Part shown: in pieces, positions 36,191-45,130 of the stretch
Position numbering within the stretch: position 1 is the first letter of the stretch
Layout of the letters: each line of letters begins with the position of its first letter
Translations under genes and position numbers: made by a program
Notes under the pieces: model-generated
What the model saw: only the letters and a program-made list of their open reading frames with translations
What the model was told of the DNA's origin: nothing
Databases searched by the model: none
From: Streptomyces sp. NBC_00289
GTDB taxonomy: Bacteria; Actinomycetota; Actinomycetes; Streptomycetales; Streptomycetaceae
Direction: 5' to 3'
Assembly (NCBI RefSeq): GCF_041435115.1
Contig: NZ_CP108046.1
Span: 10,478,001-10,542,000 of the forward strand
DNA length: 64,000 nt

Positions 36191-36392
36191 GCCAGGCGGT
36201 GGCCGTGCTGATGCCGAAGCCTGCGGCGATCTGTTCGAGGGTGTCGTGCTTGCGCAGGTAGACCAGGGTGCACCGGGCCCGGTCGTACGGACGCAGTCTG
36301 CAGCGCCGGCCGGCTTCACAGGACACGATCACCATCGTGACCAGCTCCAGGAGCTCCGGATCGACATCGCATCCGGCACCATAGGAGAACAC
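36190..36392 (-). pseudogene. IS5-like transposase, N-terminal fragment
   Basis: From a GTG at 36392 the frame encodes VFSYGAGCDVDPELLELVTM, LRPYDRARCTLVYLRKHDTL and EQIAAGFGISTATAWRYA. This is the HTH-containing start of a DDE_Tnp_4-type transposase. It ends at the junction with the ISL3 fragment near 36190. The combined open frame is a chimera. Confidence 0.75.
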
Positions 36393-36631
36393 GGGGCATC
36401 TCCGCAGGTGAAGGTTATGTCTGGCGACTCTCCAAACCAACGGGATGCCCCGTTCGGCACGCCACCGGCAACACTTTGCCGACCCTCACCCGCAGGCCGT
36501 ACAAGTGAAAAAGGCTCATTGACGTCGACTACTGAGACTGGGAGTCAGGACGCGAAATTCCTACCATCGATGACCCCCGAATCCTAGGAATATTATCGCC
36601 GCCCGTGTTCACCTCTCACGAGGCCGGAAGC

Positions 36632-37081
36632 TCAGAAGGGGTGTGGCTGCGTCTCGGCGCTGGGCTGTTGCGGCTGCTGACCCGGGACTGGTGCGGCTGC
36701 TCCGCTGCCGCTGGGCCGATAGGCCTTGGTGACAGACGCGGTCGCGTACGTGAGGGAGACCGCGACGTCTTCGGCATCCATCTCGACGACGGTGCGGCGC
36801 TGTCCCTCGTTGTCGTCGAAGGTCCGCTGCTTGAGCCGTCCGGTGACGATGATGCGCATGCCCTTGGTCAGGGACCCGGCAGCATTCTCGGCGGGCTGCC
36901 GCCACAGCGAACACCGCAGGAACAGCGGCTCGCCATCCACCCACTGGCCCCGTTCACGGTCGTACGTGCGCGGCGTCGATGCAACCGTGAAACCGGCCAC
37001 CGGAATTCCTGCCGTTGTGAACCGGAGTTCCGGATCAGCGGTCAAGTTCCCCACAACCGTCGCCAGCGTTTCGCCCGCCAC
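36632..37081 (-). CDS. ssb: single-stranded DNA-binding protein
   Basis: The 149-residue protein starts at the GTG at 37081, preceded by GGGAG. A larger frame extends upstream but is not homologous. The OB-fold is clear: [60 protein letters not shown] and [20 protein letters not shown]. The tail is Gly/Pro/Gln-rich and ends in QPHPF rather than the acidic DDDxPF of the housekeeping SSB. The short tail without the acidic tip suggests a plasmid- or island-borne paralogue with altered protein contacts. It sits alone between IS debris and a broken membrane-protein gene. Confidence 0.88.
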   Translation of the reverse strand: MAGETLATVVGNLTADPELRFTTAGIPVAGFTVASTPRTYDRERGQWVDGEPLFLRCSLWRQPAENAAGSLTKGMRIIVTGRLKQRTFDDNEGQRRTVVEMDAEDVAVSLTYATASVTKAYRPSGSGAAAPVPGQQPQQPSAETQPHPF

Positions 37082-37152
37082 TGCCCACCACTCCCACCAA
37101 GATCGTTCAGGATGTCCGGCCACAGTAGCCGGTCCCCCTGACGGTGGAGGCA

Positions 37153-37599
37153 TCAACGGCTGAAGGCACAAGCGCAGACCGGCAAGGTGCGCGCGTACGC
37201 ATGCGGCAGCCGGGCTTGCTTCGAGCCGTGGCAGCCCGGGCTCAACAGACGGCGCCAGGTCAGATCCCGGGTCCGTAACCGGGGGCCGGGTGCTGGCGCG
37301 GGGTCCACCACTCCGTGAGCGCCCCACACCCCGAATGCGAGCGCGGCCACGGCCGCGAGTGCCGCGGCCCGGGGGCGGCGCACCCACCGTATGGTCAGCA
37401 CCCAGGCGAAGGCCGGAGCCAGAGCGCCGCCAAGCACGATGAGCGGCAGACCGACGAAGAGTACGCTCAGATCACGGCATGGCCTTCGAACCCTCCATCG
37501 ATACTGAACGCGGCCCGCGGCGCCCACACGAGCGCCGCGATAGCAGCACCGAGGCCGGCGAGGAGGCATCCGACGCCGCCGGAATTCTTCGAAGTCATG
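37153..37599 (-). pseudogene. small membrane protein, frameshifted
   Basis: From ATG 37599 the frame reads MTSKNSGGVGCLLAGLGAAI and a hydrophobic helix to GHAVI. A stop at about 37467 intervenes, but an overlapping frame continues with [20 protein letters not shown] and [20 protein letters not shown], two more hydrophobic segments, ending at 37153. Either one membrane protein has been split by a one-base shift near 37470, or these are two overlapping small genes. I favour the first. No family was recognised. Confidence 0.5.
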
Positions 37600-37753
37600 G
37601 TCAATGGCCTCCAGTGATGGTCGCTCGTGCTCGCGATAGACGTTGGCGGCACGGTTCGCAGTTCCGACCGGCAGGGAAGAGTGATCCCGCCGACCGGGAA
37701 ATCCGATTTCCTCAAAATGGGCAATCGCCTCTTCCAAGGTGAGTTTCAGACGG

Positions 37754-38365
37754 TCAGCCGCTGCTATCTGACCAATCCCGGTCCTGGATTTCTGTGCCCT
37801 CGGGGCCCAGTCCAGTGCGGTCGGCGTGTTCTCGCATGCGACTGCCGTACTCGGCGTGGTGGGTCAGCGAGGTGTAGTCGTCGAAGTCCAGGTCGATCAC
37901 TCCGGCGAGTTCGGCCAGGTACACATCGAGTCCCGGGTACATCACGGCGACATAGGGCAGGTCGTCAATATCGGTCACCAGGATGGGGTATTCACCGGTG
38001 GAGTCGGCTTCCCCCGGATACAGCAGGCGCCGGGAGTCGCAGCCACCGACGAGGGGGAAGCACCGCCCAGGCAGCAGCCCCTCGAAAGCGGTGAACACTT
38101 CCACCCATGGGCCGTCCTGTTCGGTGAACCCGTGCATCTGCGCCGTGGTCTCGCCCAACGGCTGGCCTTCCAGGAGGGGGTGCTGTGGGCTCTTGAGCCA
38201 GCCCAGCTCGGTGAGCCACGAGCCGTCGAAGGCGAGCCAGCGCTGCAGGCTCGGCGGCAACGACCTGTCTCCGGGCAGTCGCAATCGGGCTATCACTTCT
38301 GCTGGCACCGGCACCGGATCGGAAATGACCGGCGCATCCGTCGTGTCCCAACCGTGCTGCGTCAC
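37754..38365 (-). CDS. SUKH-like (SMI1/KNR4-type) protein
   Basis: The 203-residue protein starts at a GTG at 38365. Its core shows the family order: IARLRLPGDRSLPPSLQRWL and AFDGSWLTELGWL, then CFPLVGGCDSRRLLYPGEAD, PILVTDIDDLPYVAVMYPGL and DVYLAELAGVIDLDFDDYTS. These fit SMI1/KNR4 immunity-like proteins. It lies immediately downstream of IS1380 copy 2, which may have removed its toxin partner. On the same strand after its stop, a frame beginning LTLEEAIAHFEEIGFP reads on for about 60 residues and may be a small unannotated neighbour. Confidence 0.65.
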   Translation of the reverse strand: MTQHGWDTTDAPVISDPVPVPAEVIARLRLPGDRSLPPSLQRWLAFDGSWLTELGWLKSPQHPLLEGQPLGETTAQMHGFTEQDGPWVEVFTAFEGLLPGRCFPLVGGCDSRRLLYPGEADSTGEYPILVTDIDDLPYVAVMYPGLDVYLAELAGVIDLDFDDYTSLTHHAEYGSRMREHADRTGLGPEGTEIQDRDWSDSSG

Positions 38366-38413
38366 CTGCTCGACCTCGGGTATTCAGCCGGGCGAGCCGG
38401 TCTGACTCGGAGT

Positions 38414-38496
38414 TAGCGAAAGGTGCCCCGTGGCCTGCGAGGATGCGAGTGTCGAGGTCGTATCAGCGCAAGAGTCAGGTGCACCTTTCTGGGACC
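38414..38496 (+). repeat. inverted repeat before the IS1380 copy 2 transposase
   Basis: GAAAGGTGC at 38414 and GCACCTTTC at 38488 are complementary and flank the leader of the IS1380 transposase, as in copy 1 (28077 and 28137). Confidence 0.55.
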
Positions 38497-38502
38497 GGCG
38501 GC

Positions 38503-39894
38503 TGTCTGTGACGGCTGATGGGAAGGGGCTGGTCGGGCATGCCGGGGTGCTGCTGCACGGGTCGCGGACCAGGTCGGGCTGACCGCCGCGCTTGCGCGGC
38601 TGTGGCCGGCAGGCGGGAGCGCGAACTGGCGGGACCGTACGCACGTGCTGCTGGGCCTGGCCTCGGCGATCGTGCTCGGGGCGACGAACCTGTCCGACGC
38701 CGGGCAACTCCAGGCCCACCACCAGGCGATCTTCGGCCCGGCCGCGTCGGACTCCACCGCGCACCGTCTGCTGGCCGACCTCGACCGGCGGGCGCGCGGG
38801 CGGATCGCGAAAGCCCGCGCGCGGGTACGCCGCCGGGTGTGGGACGTGCTCGCGCTGCGTCCCGGCGGCTTCCCTGGCTGACGGTGGCCGGCAAGGTGCT
38901 GACCGGCTGGATCGTGATCGACATCGACGCCACGATCATCAACGCGTCCTCCAAGAAGGAGGGCGCCGCGGCCACCTTCAAGAAGACGTTCGGCTTCCAC
39001 CCGCTCGCGGCGTGGTGTGCCAACACCCAGGAGTCGTTGGCCATGCTGCTGCGCGAGGGCAACGCGGGCTCGAACACGGTCGCCGACCACCTCGCCGTGC
39101 TCGCGGACGCGCTTCGGCAGATCCCCGACAGCTCCCGCGCGAAGATCCTGGTCCGCGTCGACGGCGCGGGCGCCACCCACGAACTGCTGGAGCACCTGGA
39201 GAAGCTGAACACCGCCCGGCGCACCGTGCGCTACCTGACCGGCTGGACCATCACCGCCGACGACGAGCAGGCCATCGTGAAACTGCCGGCCGCAGCCTGG
39301 GACGCGCTGCTCGAACAGGACGGCACACCCCACGAAAGCTATGGGGTCGCGGAGTTGACCGGGCTGAACCGGCGGCCGGGCTGGCCGGACGGGATGCGGC
39401 TGCTGGTCCGCCGGGTCAAACCGTCCGGGCGGCAGGTCAAGAAGCTGACCGCGTTCGAGAAGAAGACCGGCTGGAAGTACAGCATCGTCGCCACGAACAT
39501 CCGCCACATGTGGGGCATCGCCGGCTCCCACCAGCCGCAGTGGCTCGATGCCCTCAGCCGCTCCCACGCCACGGTCGAGGACCGCGTGCGTGGTGACAAG
39601 GCGATGGGCCTGCGTAACCTGCCGTCCAAGAAGTGGCAGGTCAACCAGGGGTGGATGCTCGCCGCGAACATCGGCCACGACCTGGACTGCTGGGTCCGTC
39701 TCCTGGCCCTGCACGACCAGGACGATCTGGTGCGCGCCGAGCCCGACACGATGCGGTTCCGGATCTACCACCTTCCCGCCCGCCTGGCCCACCACGCCCG
39801 CCGCCGGTGGTTGCGGATCGAACGCACCTGGCCCTGGGCCCACGCGTTCACTCTGGCCTGGCAGCGGCTGACCGACCTCCCGGCCGTCACTTGA
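38503..39894 (+). pseudogene. IS1380-type transposase, copy 2, frameshifted
   Basis: The gene begins with VTADGKGLVGHAGVLLH. It shifts near 38565 to VGLTAALARLWPAGGSANWR and HVLLGLASAIVLGATNLSDA, and near 38875 to the last frame, WIVIDIDATIINASSKKEGA (first D). KILVRVDGAGATHELLEHLE has the second D, and SRSHATVEDRVRGDKAMGLR is the Glu motif. The end is QRLTDLPAVT. Two frame breaks in the N-terminal third make it inactive, although the catalytic part is whole. Confidence 0.82.
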
Positions 39895-40499
39895 CGGTCG
39901 GCCACCATCCCAGCGAGGACCAGGAAGGAGCAGACCGGAAGGACTCCGGCCCCGTGGAGGCCGGCGCACCCGCAGCGTCACGCGACGGCCCGTCCTCGAA
40001 CGGCAGAGGACAAAACGGGCAGCCCGCCAGGCCAGTCAGTCGATGGCCACCGCTGAAGAATCGAGGTCGATCACCCGATCGACCAGGTGGACCCCATGCA
40101 TATCCACGTTCATGGTCCGGACGATCTCATGTGCCGTTGACAGCGGCTGAGCGCAGCACGTACTCAGTCTCTGCTCTCTCGGTGTACCCGGACCCGGTCC
40201 TGTGGATTTCCGCTACCGCGGAGGTAAGTGTCCTGTGGTACCAGCACGACGCGCTCGATCAGCGAGTCCCGTTTCTCGACATGGTTACCGGGCTGTGAGC
40301 GTCGGGCATGCCGGTCCAGCGGCAGAGGAGGGAATCAGAACGAACGGCCGGAGGACATTACGGGCGAACTGTCGAGCAGGTCAGCTACCGAGTCCTGCTG
40401 ACGAATCGAGGTTGGGGACCTGGTGATCTGTAGGGTGAGCGGGGGCAGACCTTGGACTACTCGTGGGGCGCTGGAGCCTTGGACAGTGAAGGGGACTCT
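39895..40499. other. no gene; IS1380 right border region
   Basis: No coding sequence could be supported in these 605 bases. GAATCGAGGTC at about 40068 and GAATCGAGGTT at about 40404 are related to the sequence at the other IS1380 right border. This suggests an IS end here, and possibly a second lone end. An AAGGGG ribosome site at 40489-40494 belongs to the next gene. Confidence 0.4.
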
Positions 40500-40778
40500 G
40501 TGTCCGTGCAGCCCGAGCATCCGGCAGACAGCCGGGTTGCCGCGATCCCTCGGACCATTAGTGCCATCGGCGACTCTCTGACTGACGAGGACCGTGCGCG
40601 CTTTCACGGCGAGGTACTGACCGTTGAGGAGGACGAGGTTCCCGGCGTGATGCGCCGCTGGTGGAAGGCCGTCATGCTCGACCGTGCCCGGGAGGCCGAG
40701 ACCAGTCGGGTCAGCGCCAGCCGCCCTCTGTTCGCGGTCGAGGACCTGTTGGAGCAGGTAGAAAAGGGGGTCGGATGA
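40500..40778 (+). CDS. DUF6247-like protein, antitoxin candidate
   Basis: The GTG at 40500 is chosen because AAGGGG lies five bases upstream; an ATG at 40452 has no such site. The 92-residue protein reads RVAAIPRTISAIGDSLTDED and RARFHGEVL, then MRRWWKAVMLDRARE. This matches the DUF6247 pattern of small Streptomyces proteins that precede a toxin-like gene. The stop overlaps the next start as ATGA. Small size, acidity and coupling point to an antitoxin or regulator; this is inferred. Confidence 0.7.
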   Translation: MSVQPEHPADSRVAAIPRTISAIGDSLTDEDRARFHGEVLTVEEDEVPGVMRRWWKAVMLDRAREAETSRVSASRPLFAVEDLLEQVEKGVG

Positions 40779-41065
40779 CCGGCCGGCCACGGCGCGGCTG
40801 GACGGTATGGACGGAGGAGATCCCGGCGAGTGTCATACTCGATATGCCCCCGGAACTGTCCAAAATGGTCCTGCATTTCTTGCATGCCCTGGGAATCGAG
40901 GCGGGCACCGCTGTCGATGCCAACCGTAAGCCGCCCGGCGATCCGATGGACGACTCCGGCATCCGCTACTCGCTGGAAGTCCCTGAAGAGTCAGTCATCA
41001 TCGAATACGCGGTCATCCGGGAAGAACGGCAGATCAGGGTTTCGGCCCTGGTCTGGTTTCATTGA
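40775..41065 (+). CDS. small protein coupled to DUF6247, toxin candidate
   Basis: The 96-residue protein starts at the ATG overlapping the upstream stop. It has a Trp/Arg-rich beginning (RPRRGWTVWTEEIPASVILD). A helix follows (PPELSKMVLHFLHALGIEAG), then three strand-like segments ending in EYAVIREERQIRVSALVWFH. Length and a helix followed by a sheet ending in hydrophobic strands are in keeping with the RelE/ParE fold, but no family motif is certain. As the second gene of a coupled pair with DUF6247 it is a candidate toxin of a type II-like system. Confidence 0.6.
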   Translation: MTGRPRRGWTVWTEEIPASVILDMPPELSKMVLHFLHALGIEAGTAVDANRKPPGDPMDDSGIRYSLEVPEESVIIEYAVIREERQIRVSALVWFH

Positions 41066-41514
41066 GTCTCCCACGGCCTGGGCCTCGTCCTGGCGGACCC
41101 ACAGCGGGGTAGAGCACCTCCCTGGACCATCAAAATCCATTGTCAGGGTGTCCACTCCCAAAGATCAGCCTCACCGCGCGCGGGGTCGGGCAGGGGATAC
41201 TCACGGCCGTCGCTGTGCTTGAGAGCCTCGCCTCGATAGCCGGCCTGCCTTGAAGTCCAGCACACACACGGGTGGCCTTCGCGTCCGAGACGGCGTGCCA
41301 CAGCCGATGCCGACGCTGCTCCTGACGGACCTGAAGCCACCGGCTGGCCCACCGCTACGGGCCTGGAGAGGTTCTGGCCCTGCCGGGGACACTACGGGGC
41401 CCCGGAGGTTCAGTCTGGGCACGGCATACGAAGTACTTCCGCGACCTTGCTTCACCGCATCCTTGTTTGAGTGCTTCAGTCGCCTGCATACGCCGCCGCT
41501 CCAGATCAACTGGA
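41066..41514. other. no gene
   Basis: I see no supportable gene between the DUF6247 pair and the next IS. The short open frames on either strand lack protein-like composition or ribosome sites. Confidence 0.45.
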
Positions 41515-41518
41515 CTCA

Positions 41519-43077
41519 GCTTGTTCTTTTTCTTCCGGCCCCGAACGGTGTCTCGAACTAAGTCGCTCACCTGAGGGTTCGTCGGACGTGGGGGCGGCCT
41601 TCGTCTGATCATGTGCTCCGACCAAGGTGCACGTGACCACGACGAAGGCCGTGAGGATGAGTCTGCTGCCTGATGCTGTCCGCAGGGAAGCGTTCGCGGA
41701 AGCGTCACGCTTCCGGGGCGAGTTCTACGAGTGTCTGACCGCTCGGCGCGACGAACTGTTCGAGTTGGTGGACGCGGTGCTGTGTGCCGATGGTGCGGTG
41801 AAGTCCGCGGTGGACTTGACCCTTCTGCCCGAGCATCGGCGCGGGCACGGAGCGATGTACGGAGGCTTGAACCGCGGCCGGATCGACGTCGACCGGCTTC
41901 GGACGCTGCTGGCAGGGCTGCCCTTGCCGCGTTTCGACGGCGGGCGCCTGGTCTTGGCGGTCGATGTGTCGCCGTGGCTCCGCTCGGACGCGCCGTGCTC
42001 AGCCGACCGGCTGTTCTGTCACGTCTATGGCCGCGCGAAGACGGCATCGCAGTTCATTCCGGGCTGGCCCTATTCCTTCGTGGCCGTCCTGGAGCCGGGT
42101 GCCACGTCCTGGACCGCGATCCTGGACGCGGTCCGGCTCGGCCCGGCGGACGACGCGACCGCGGTCACGGCCTCCCAGCTGCGGGGTGTCATCGAACGGC
42201 TCATCGCCGCAGGCCAGTGGCAGGTCGGGGGCCCGGATATCGTGCTGGGTCCTGCGCGACCTGCCCGTCGAGCTGGTCGGCCGGGTCCGTTCCGACCGCG
42301 TCATGCGCCTGCCGAAGCCGCCTCGCGTCCACGACCCGAAGGGCGGGCGGCCACCCAAGCACGGCCCGGAATTCCGCTTCACCAGGCCGGAAACCTGGCC
42401 CGAGCCCGCGATCACCACGGTCACTGACACCACCAACTACGGCAAGGCCGAAACCCAGGCCTGGGACCGGGTCCACCCACGGCTCACCCACCGCTCCTCA
42501 TGGCTCGACCACGACGGTGAACTTCCCCTGGTCGAGGGGACGTTGATCCGGTTGAAAGTCGAGCATCTGTCCAAGGACCGCGATGCCCCGCCGGTATGGT
42601 TATGGTCCTCCAAGACGGGCGCCACCCCGGAAGACGTGGACCGCTTCTGGCAGGCATTCCTCCGCCGCTTCGACCTGGAGCACACCTTCCGATTCGCGAA
42701 GCAGACCCTCGGCTGGACCACTCCGAAACTGCGTACTCCCGAGGCGGCGGACCGCTGGACCTGGATCCTGATCGTCGCTCACACCCAGCTCCGGCTCGCC
42801 CGGCCCCTCGCCGAAGACCTCCGCCGGCCGTGGGAGAAACCCGCCACCTCCGACCGGCTCACCCCGGCCCGGGTCCGCCGGGGGTTCAGGAACATTCGCG
42901 CCTACCTCGCCTGCCCGACCCGTGTTCCCAAACCCCGAGGCACCGGCCCCGGACGACCACCCGGCGCCAAGAACAGACACCGGGCACCCCGCTACGACGT
43001 CGGCAAGACCGTCAAACGCCCCGAGAGCCTCAAAGCCATCGGCAAGCCGGGAAGGTCTTGGTAGATAAAGAACAAGC
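41519..43077 (+). mobile_element. IS4/IS701-like element (NF041680-type), copy B
   Basis: GCTTGTTCTTT at 41519 and AAAGAACAAGC ending at 43077 are the terminal repeats, flanked by TCA on both sides. The element is related to, but clearly diverged from, copy A at 32334. A CGGCCTTCGTC (about 41594) and GACGAAGGCCG (about 41641) hairpin precedes the transposase start. Confidence 0.75.
41657..43064 (+). pseudogene. IS4/IS701-like transposase, copy B, internal deletion
   Basis: The N-terminal frame (MSLLPDAVRREAFAEASRFR, LVLAVDVSPWLRS with the first D) runs to AAGQWQVGGPDIV at 42240. The next expected segment, which in copy A is the VVADAGYD motif with the second catalytic Asp, is missing. Reading resumes in another frame with LRDLPVELVGRVRSDRVMRL and continues through FLRRFDLEHTFRFAKQTLGW (E) to the stop at 43064. 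A deletion of about 40 bases removed a catalytic residue and shifted the frame, so the copy is dead. Confidence 0.85.
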
Positions 43078-43113
43078 TCAGTGTCTGTCTGAGATCTCTG
43101 GCCCTACGTTCCG

Positions 43114-43398
43114 GTGATCGGGATGCTGGGCGGTATGGCGTCTGGTGGGGTGGTTCGAAGGTATTGCCGGGAGTGTGGGGTGCCGCTGTCGCCGGCGAAG
43201 CTGGCGACAGCGGTGTTCTGTTCGGGTAGGTGCAGGTCACGGCGGTGGCGGGTGCTGGATCAGGCTCGCCGACGGGTGGCGGCGATGCAGCGTGGGGACG
43301 ATGCGGTGTGTCCGGTCTGCGGCCGGGGATGGACGGTGGGGGTTGAACATCGGCGATCGGCGGTGTTCTGTTCGTCGCGGTGTCGCACTCGGGCCTAG
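43114..43398 (+). CDS. small double zinc-ribbon protein
   Basis: This 94-residue Arg-rich protein has two similar metal-binding blocks. The first is CRECGVPLSPAKLATAVFCS with SGRCRSRRWR. The second is CPVCGRGWTVGVEHRRSAVF with CSSRCRTRA. Each block has C-x2-C then C-x3-C, as in small treble-clef or zinc-ribbon proteins on Streptomyces plasmids. The likely role is nucleic-acid binding. The start is a GTG at 43114 or the ATG at 43123; no strong ribosome site distinguishes them. The gene begins right after IS copy B. Confidence 0.6.
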   Translation: MIGMLGGMASGGVVRRYCRECGVPLSPAKLATAVFCSGRCRSRRWRVLDQARRRVAAMQRGDDAVCPVCGRGWTVGVEHRRSAVFCSSRCRTRA

Positions 43399-43639
43399 AG
43401 GGGCAGGGTGCCACGGGATTCCGTCACGGTGACGTCATAGGCGAACGCTGCTTCCGTCCCGGCAGGACCACAGGTTCCGCAGAGGGGTAACGGCCTCGTC
43501 GTCGCGCATCGCGCGCCTCCCTCGCGCCTGCCGCTGGGGAAAGCGGGGCTCCACTCTGGTCGTGACCTGGGCTGATGTGTTGTCGTGCGGCCGCTGTCCG
43601 GTGGGTGGCCCTGCCCGGGATGAAGAGGGTGGAGGCGGT

Positions 43640-44950
43640 ATGTCGGAGCGGGTCGGGAGCGTGTCACGGACGCGTTACGAACAGCTGGTGGCCGAAGCGA
43701 GGGAACTGGTCGCGCAGGTCGCGAAGACCCAGTTCGCTCTCGGGGACAAGGCTGTGGAGATCGAACCGATAAGGCCGGTGGGCGGATCGGTGGCCAAGGG
43801 CACCGAGGAGCTGTTCACGGTCGAGGAGCCGCTGCAGATGTTCGCCGACGACATCGGGGTGGCCCTGGCCACGGTGACGGACTGGCGGTGGACCGCGTCG
43901 CGCTGGCCGGCCGGCAGGCGCAAGGACGGAGTGCCGTTCACCGTCCACAAGATCCTTGCGTCGATTCCGGACGAGGCCGAGCGGTGGGCCGCCATCGAGG
44001 ACGCCCCGTTCAACCCTCGGGCCAACAAGAAACAGTGGACCACGGACGGGGCGAAACGCCTGGTCGGGCAGCAGGTCGACCGGCCGGTGACGGTCGAGGA
44101 GAAGGTCCGGGCGGTCAGGGATCTGACCCGCGACGACGAGGTCGCCGTGAAGGTCACGGCCAGTCTGCTGAGCCGTCCGGAGACCGCGGCCGCGCTGCCG
44201 GCCGCTGACCGGGTCCGCGTGGTGAAGGAGCTGACCCGCGATGACGAGGTGGCCACGCACGTCACCTCCGAGCTGCTGCAACGGCCCCGCGTCGCGCGGC
44301 AGGCCATGCGCAACGACGACACCCGCTTCACGGTCAACCGGGCCCAGTTCGACAACAGCGAAGAGACCCGGGAGAAGATCCGCGACCGTATCCCGGCGGT
44401 CCGCAGGATCGAGCACACCCTCGAATACTTGGACCTGGTCGGCTCCTGCCACCAGTATGTCGCCACCCTGGGCCGGCTCGTCCCGCGGATGCGCGACCAG
44501 GAGTTCACCAACGACGAGCGCGAGACGATCCGCGGCGGGATCGCGAAGGTCCGCGGTGCCGCGGACTGGCTGGAGGCCGCGGTCGACACCGGCCACTTCA
44601 CCCTGGACGAGCAGCTCGCCCAGCTCTCCTCAAGGGCGAATGAGCCATGGCCGCCCTCGCGCAGCACCGGCCGGCCAGACGATCTCCACAGGGAGCCCGT
44701 AGGCCTGGGCTGTGGCTACGACATCCGCCGTCCCACCGCGCCCACCCTGGATGCCGTCCCACACGGCCATCAGCAACTCGGCACGACCCAGGAGCACACG
44801 GTTGGCGGCAACATAGGCATCATGCGTGGTCCGCCGGTACGGCATCACCTTGATTTCAGCGGCCGCCTGGCACAGGCGATCAAAGTCATCGGCATGACTC
44901 GGATCCACCATGCGTTCCCGGTAGTCCCACGAGGGGATCACCGCGATTAA
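43640..44950 (+). CDS. DUF6192-like protein with a replaced 3' end
   Basis: A GGAGG lies five bases before the ATG at 43640. Residues 1-330 match the DUF6192 proteins common on Streptomyces plasmids and islands (RYEQLVAEARELVAQVAKTQ, FALGDKAVEIEPIRPVGG, FADDIGVALATVTDWRW, a ParB/KorB-like helix-turn-helix region, then KVRAVRDLTRDDEVAVKVTA). The family usually ends after FTLDEQLAQL. Here the native stop is missing. From about 44625 the frame runs another 107 codons antisense through the neighbouring SLOG gene, giving a non-homologous His/Pro/Gly-rich tail. A rearrangement at 44620-44630 joined the two genes tail to tail. Confidence 0.8.
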   Translation: MSERVGSVSRTRYEQLVAEARELVAQVAKTQFALGDKAVEIEPIRPVGGSVAKGTEELFTVEEPLQMFADDIGVALATVTDWRWTASRWPAGRRKDGVPFTVHKILASIPDEAERWAAIEDAPFNPRANKKQWTTDGAKRLVGQQVDRPVTVEEKVRAVRDLTRDDEVAVKVTASLLSRPETAAALPAADRVRVVKELTRDDEVATHVTSELLQRPRVARQAMRNDDTRFTVNRAQFDNSEETREKIRDRIPAVRRIEHTLEYLDLVGSCHQYVATLGRLVPRMRDQEFTNDERETIRGGIAKVRGAADWLEAAVDTGHFTLDEQLAQLSSRANEPWPPSRSTGRPDDLHREPVGLGCGYDIRRPTAPTLDAVPHGHQQLGTTQEHTVGGNIGIMRGPPVRHHLDFSGRLAQAIKVIGMTRIHHAFPVVPRGDHRD

Positions 44951-45130
44951 CCGTCCTCCCACGGCCAAAACGGCATCCGCGAAGACCCTGTCCGCACCTG
45001 CGGCCAGGCAAGATATACCAGCCAACTCCAAGGCTGGGTATCGGAGGAGCCTAGACACCAGGGCTTCTCTGATCAGAGGCTTGCTCACCTCCGTGAGGTT
45101 CGCATGCCCAGTCACTGCGATCGATGTCAT
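44630..45130 (-). CDS. SLOG/YpsA-like Rossmann-fold protein
   Basis: The protein has about 166 residues from ATG 45130 (MTSIAVTGHANLTEVSKPLI); an ATG at 45163 is also possible. The SLOG signature is present in ISCLAAGADRVFADAVLAVG, with AVIPSWDYRERM, VAANRVLLGRAELLMAVWDG and GGTADVVATAQAYGLPVEIV, the nucleotide-binding end. SLOG proteins bind nucleotide or nucleoside ligands and occur in conflict and stress systems. It converges with the DUF6192 gene. The C-terminus (AARGRPWLIRP) may also be affected by the junction near 44630. Confidence 0.78.
   Translation of the reverse strand: MTSIAVTGHANLTEVSKPLIREALVSRLLRYPALELAGISCLAAGADRVFADAVLAVGGRLIAVIPSWDYRERMVDPSHADDFDRLCQAAAEIKVMPYRRTTHDAYVAANRVLLGRAELLMAVWDGIQGGRGGTADVVATAQAYGLPVEIVWPAGAARGRPWLIRP

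Noticed and set aside
36632..37387. Longer SSB starting at 37387
   Set aside because: The N-terminal extension has no homology or ribosome site; GTG at 37081 with GGGAG upstream gives the normal SSB start.
38413..39981. 522-codon minus-strand frame over IS1380 copy 2
   Set aside because: It is a shadow of the transposase on the plus strand, which keeps the DDE motifs.
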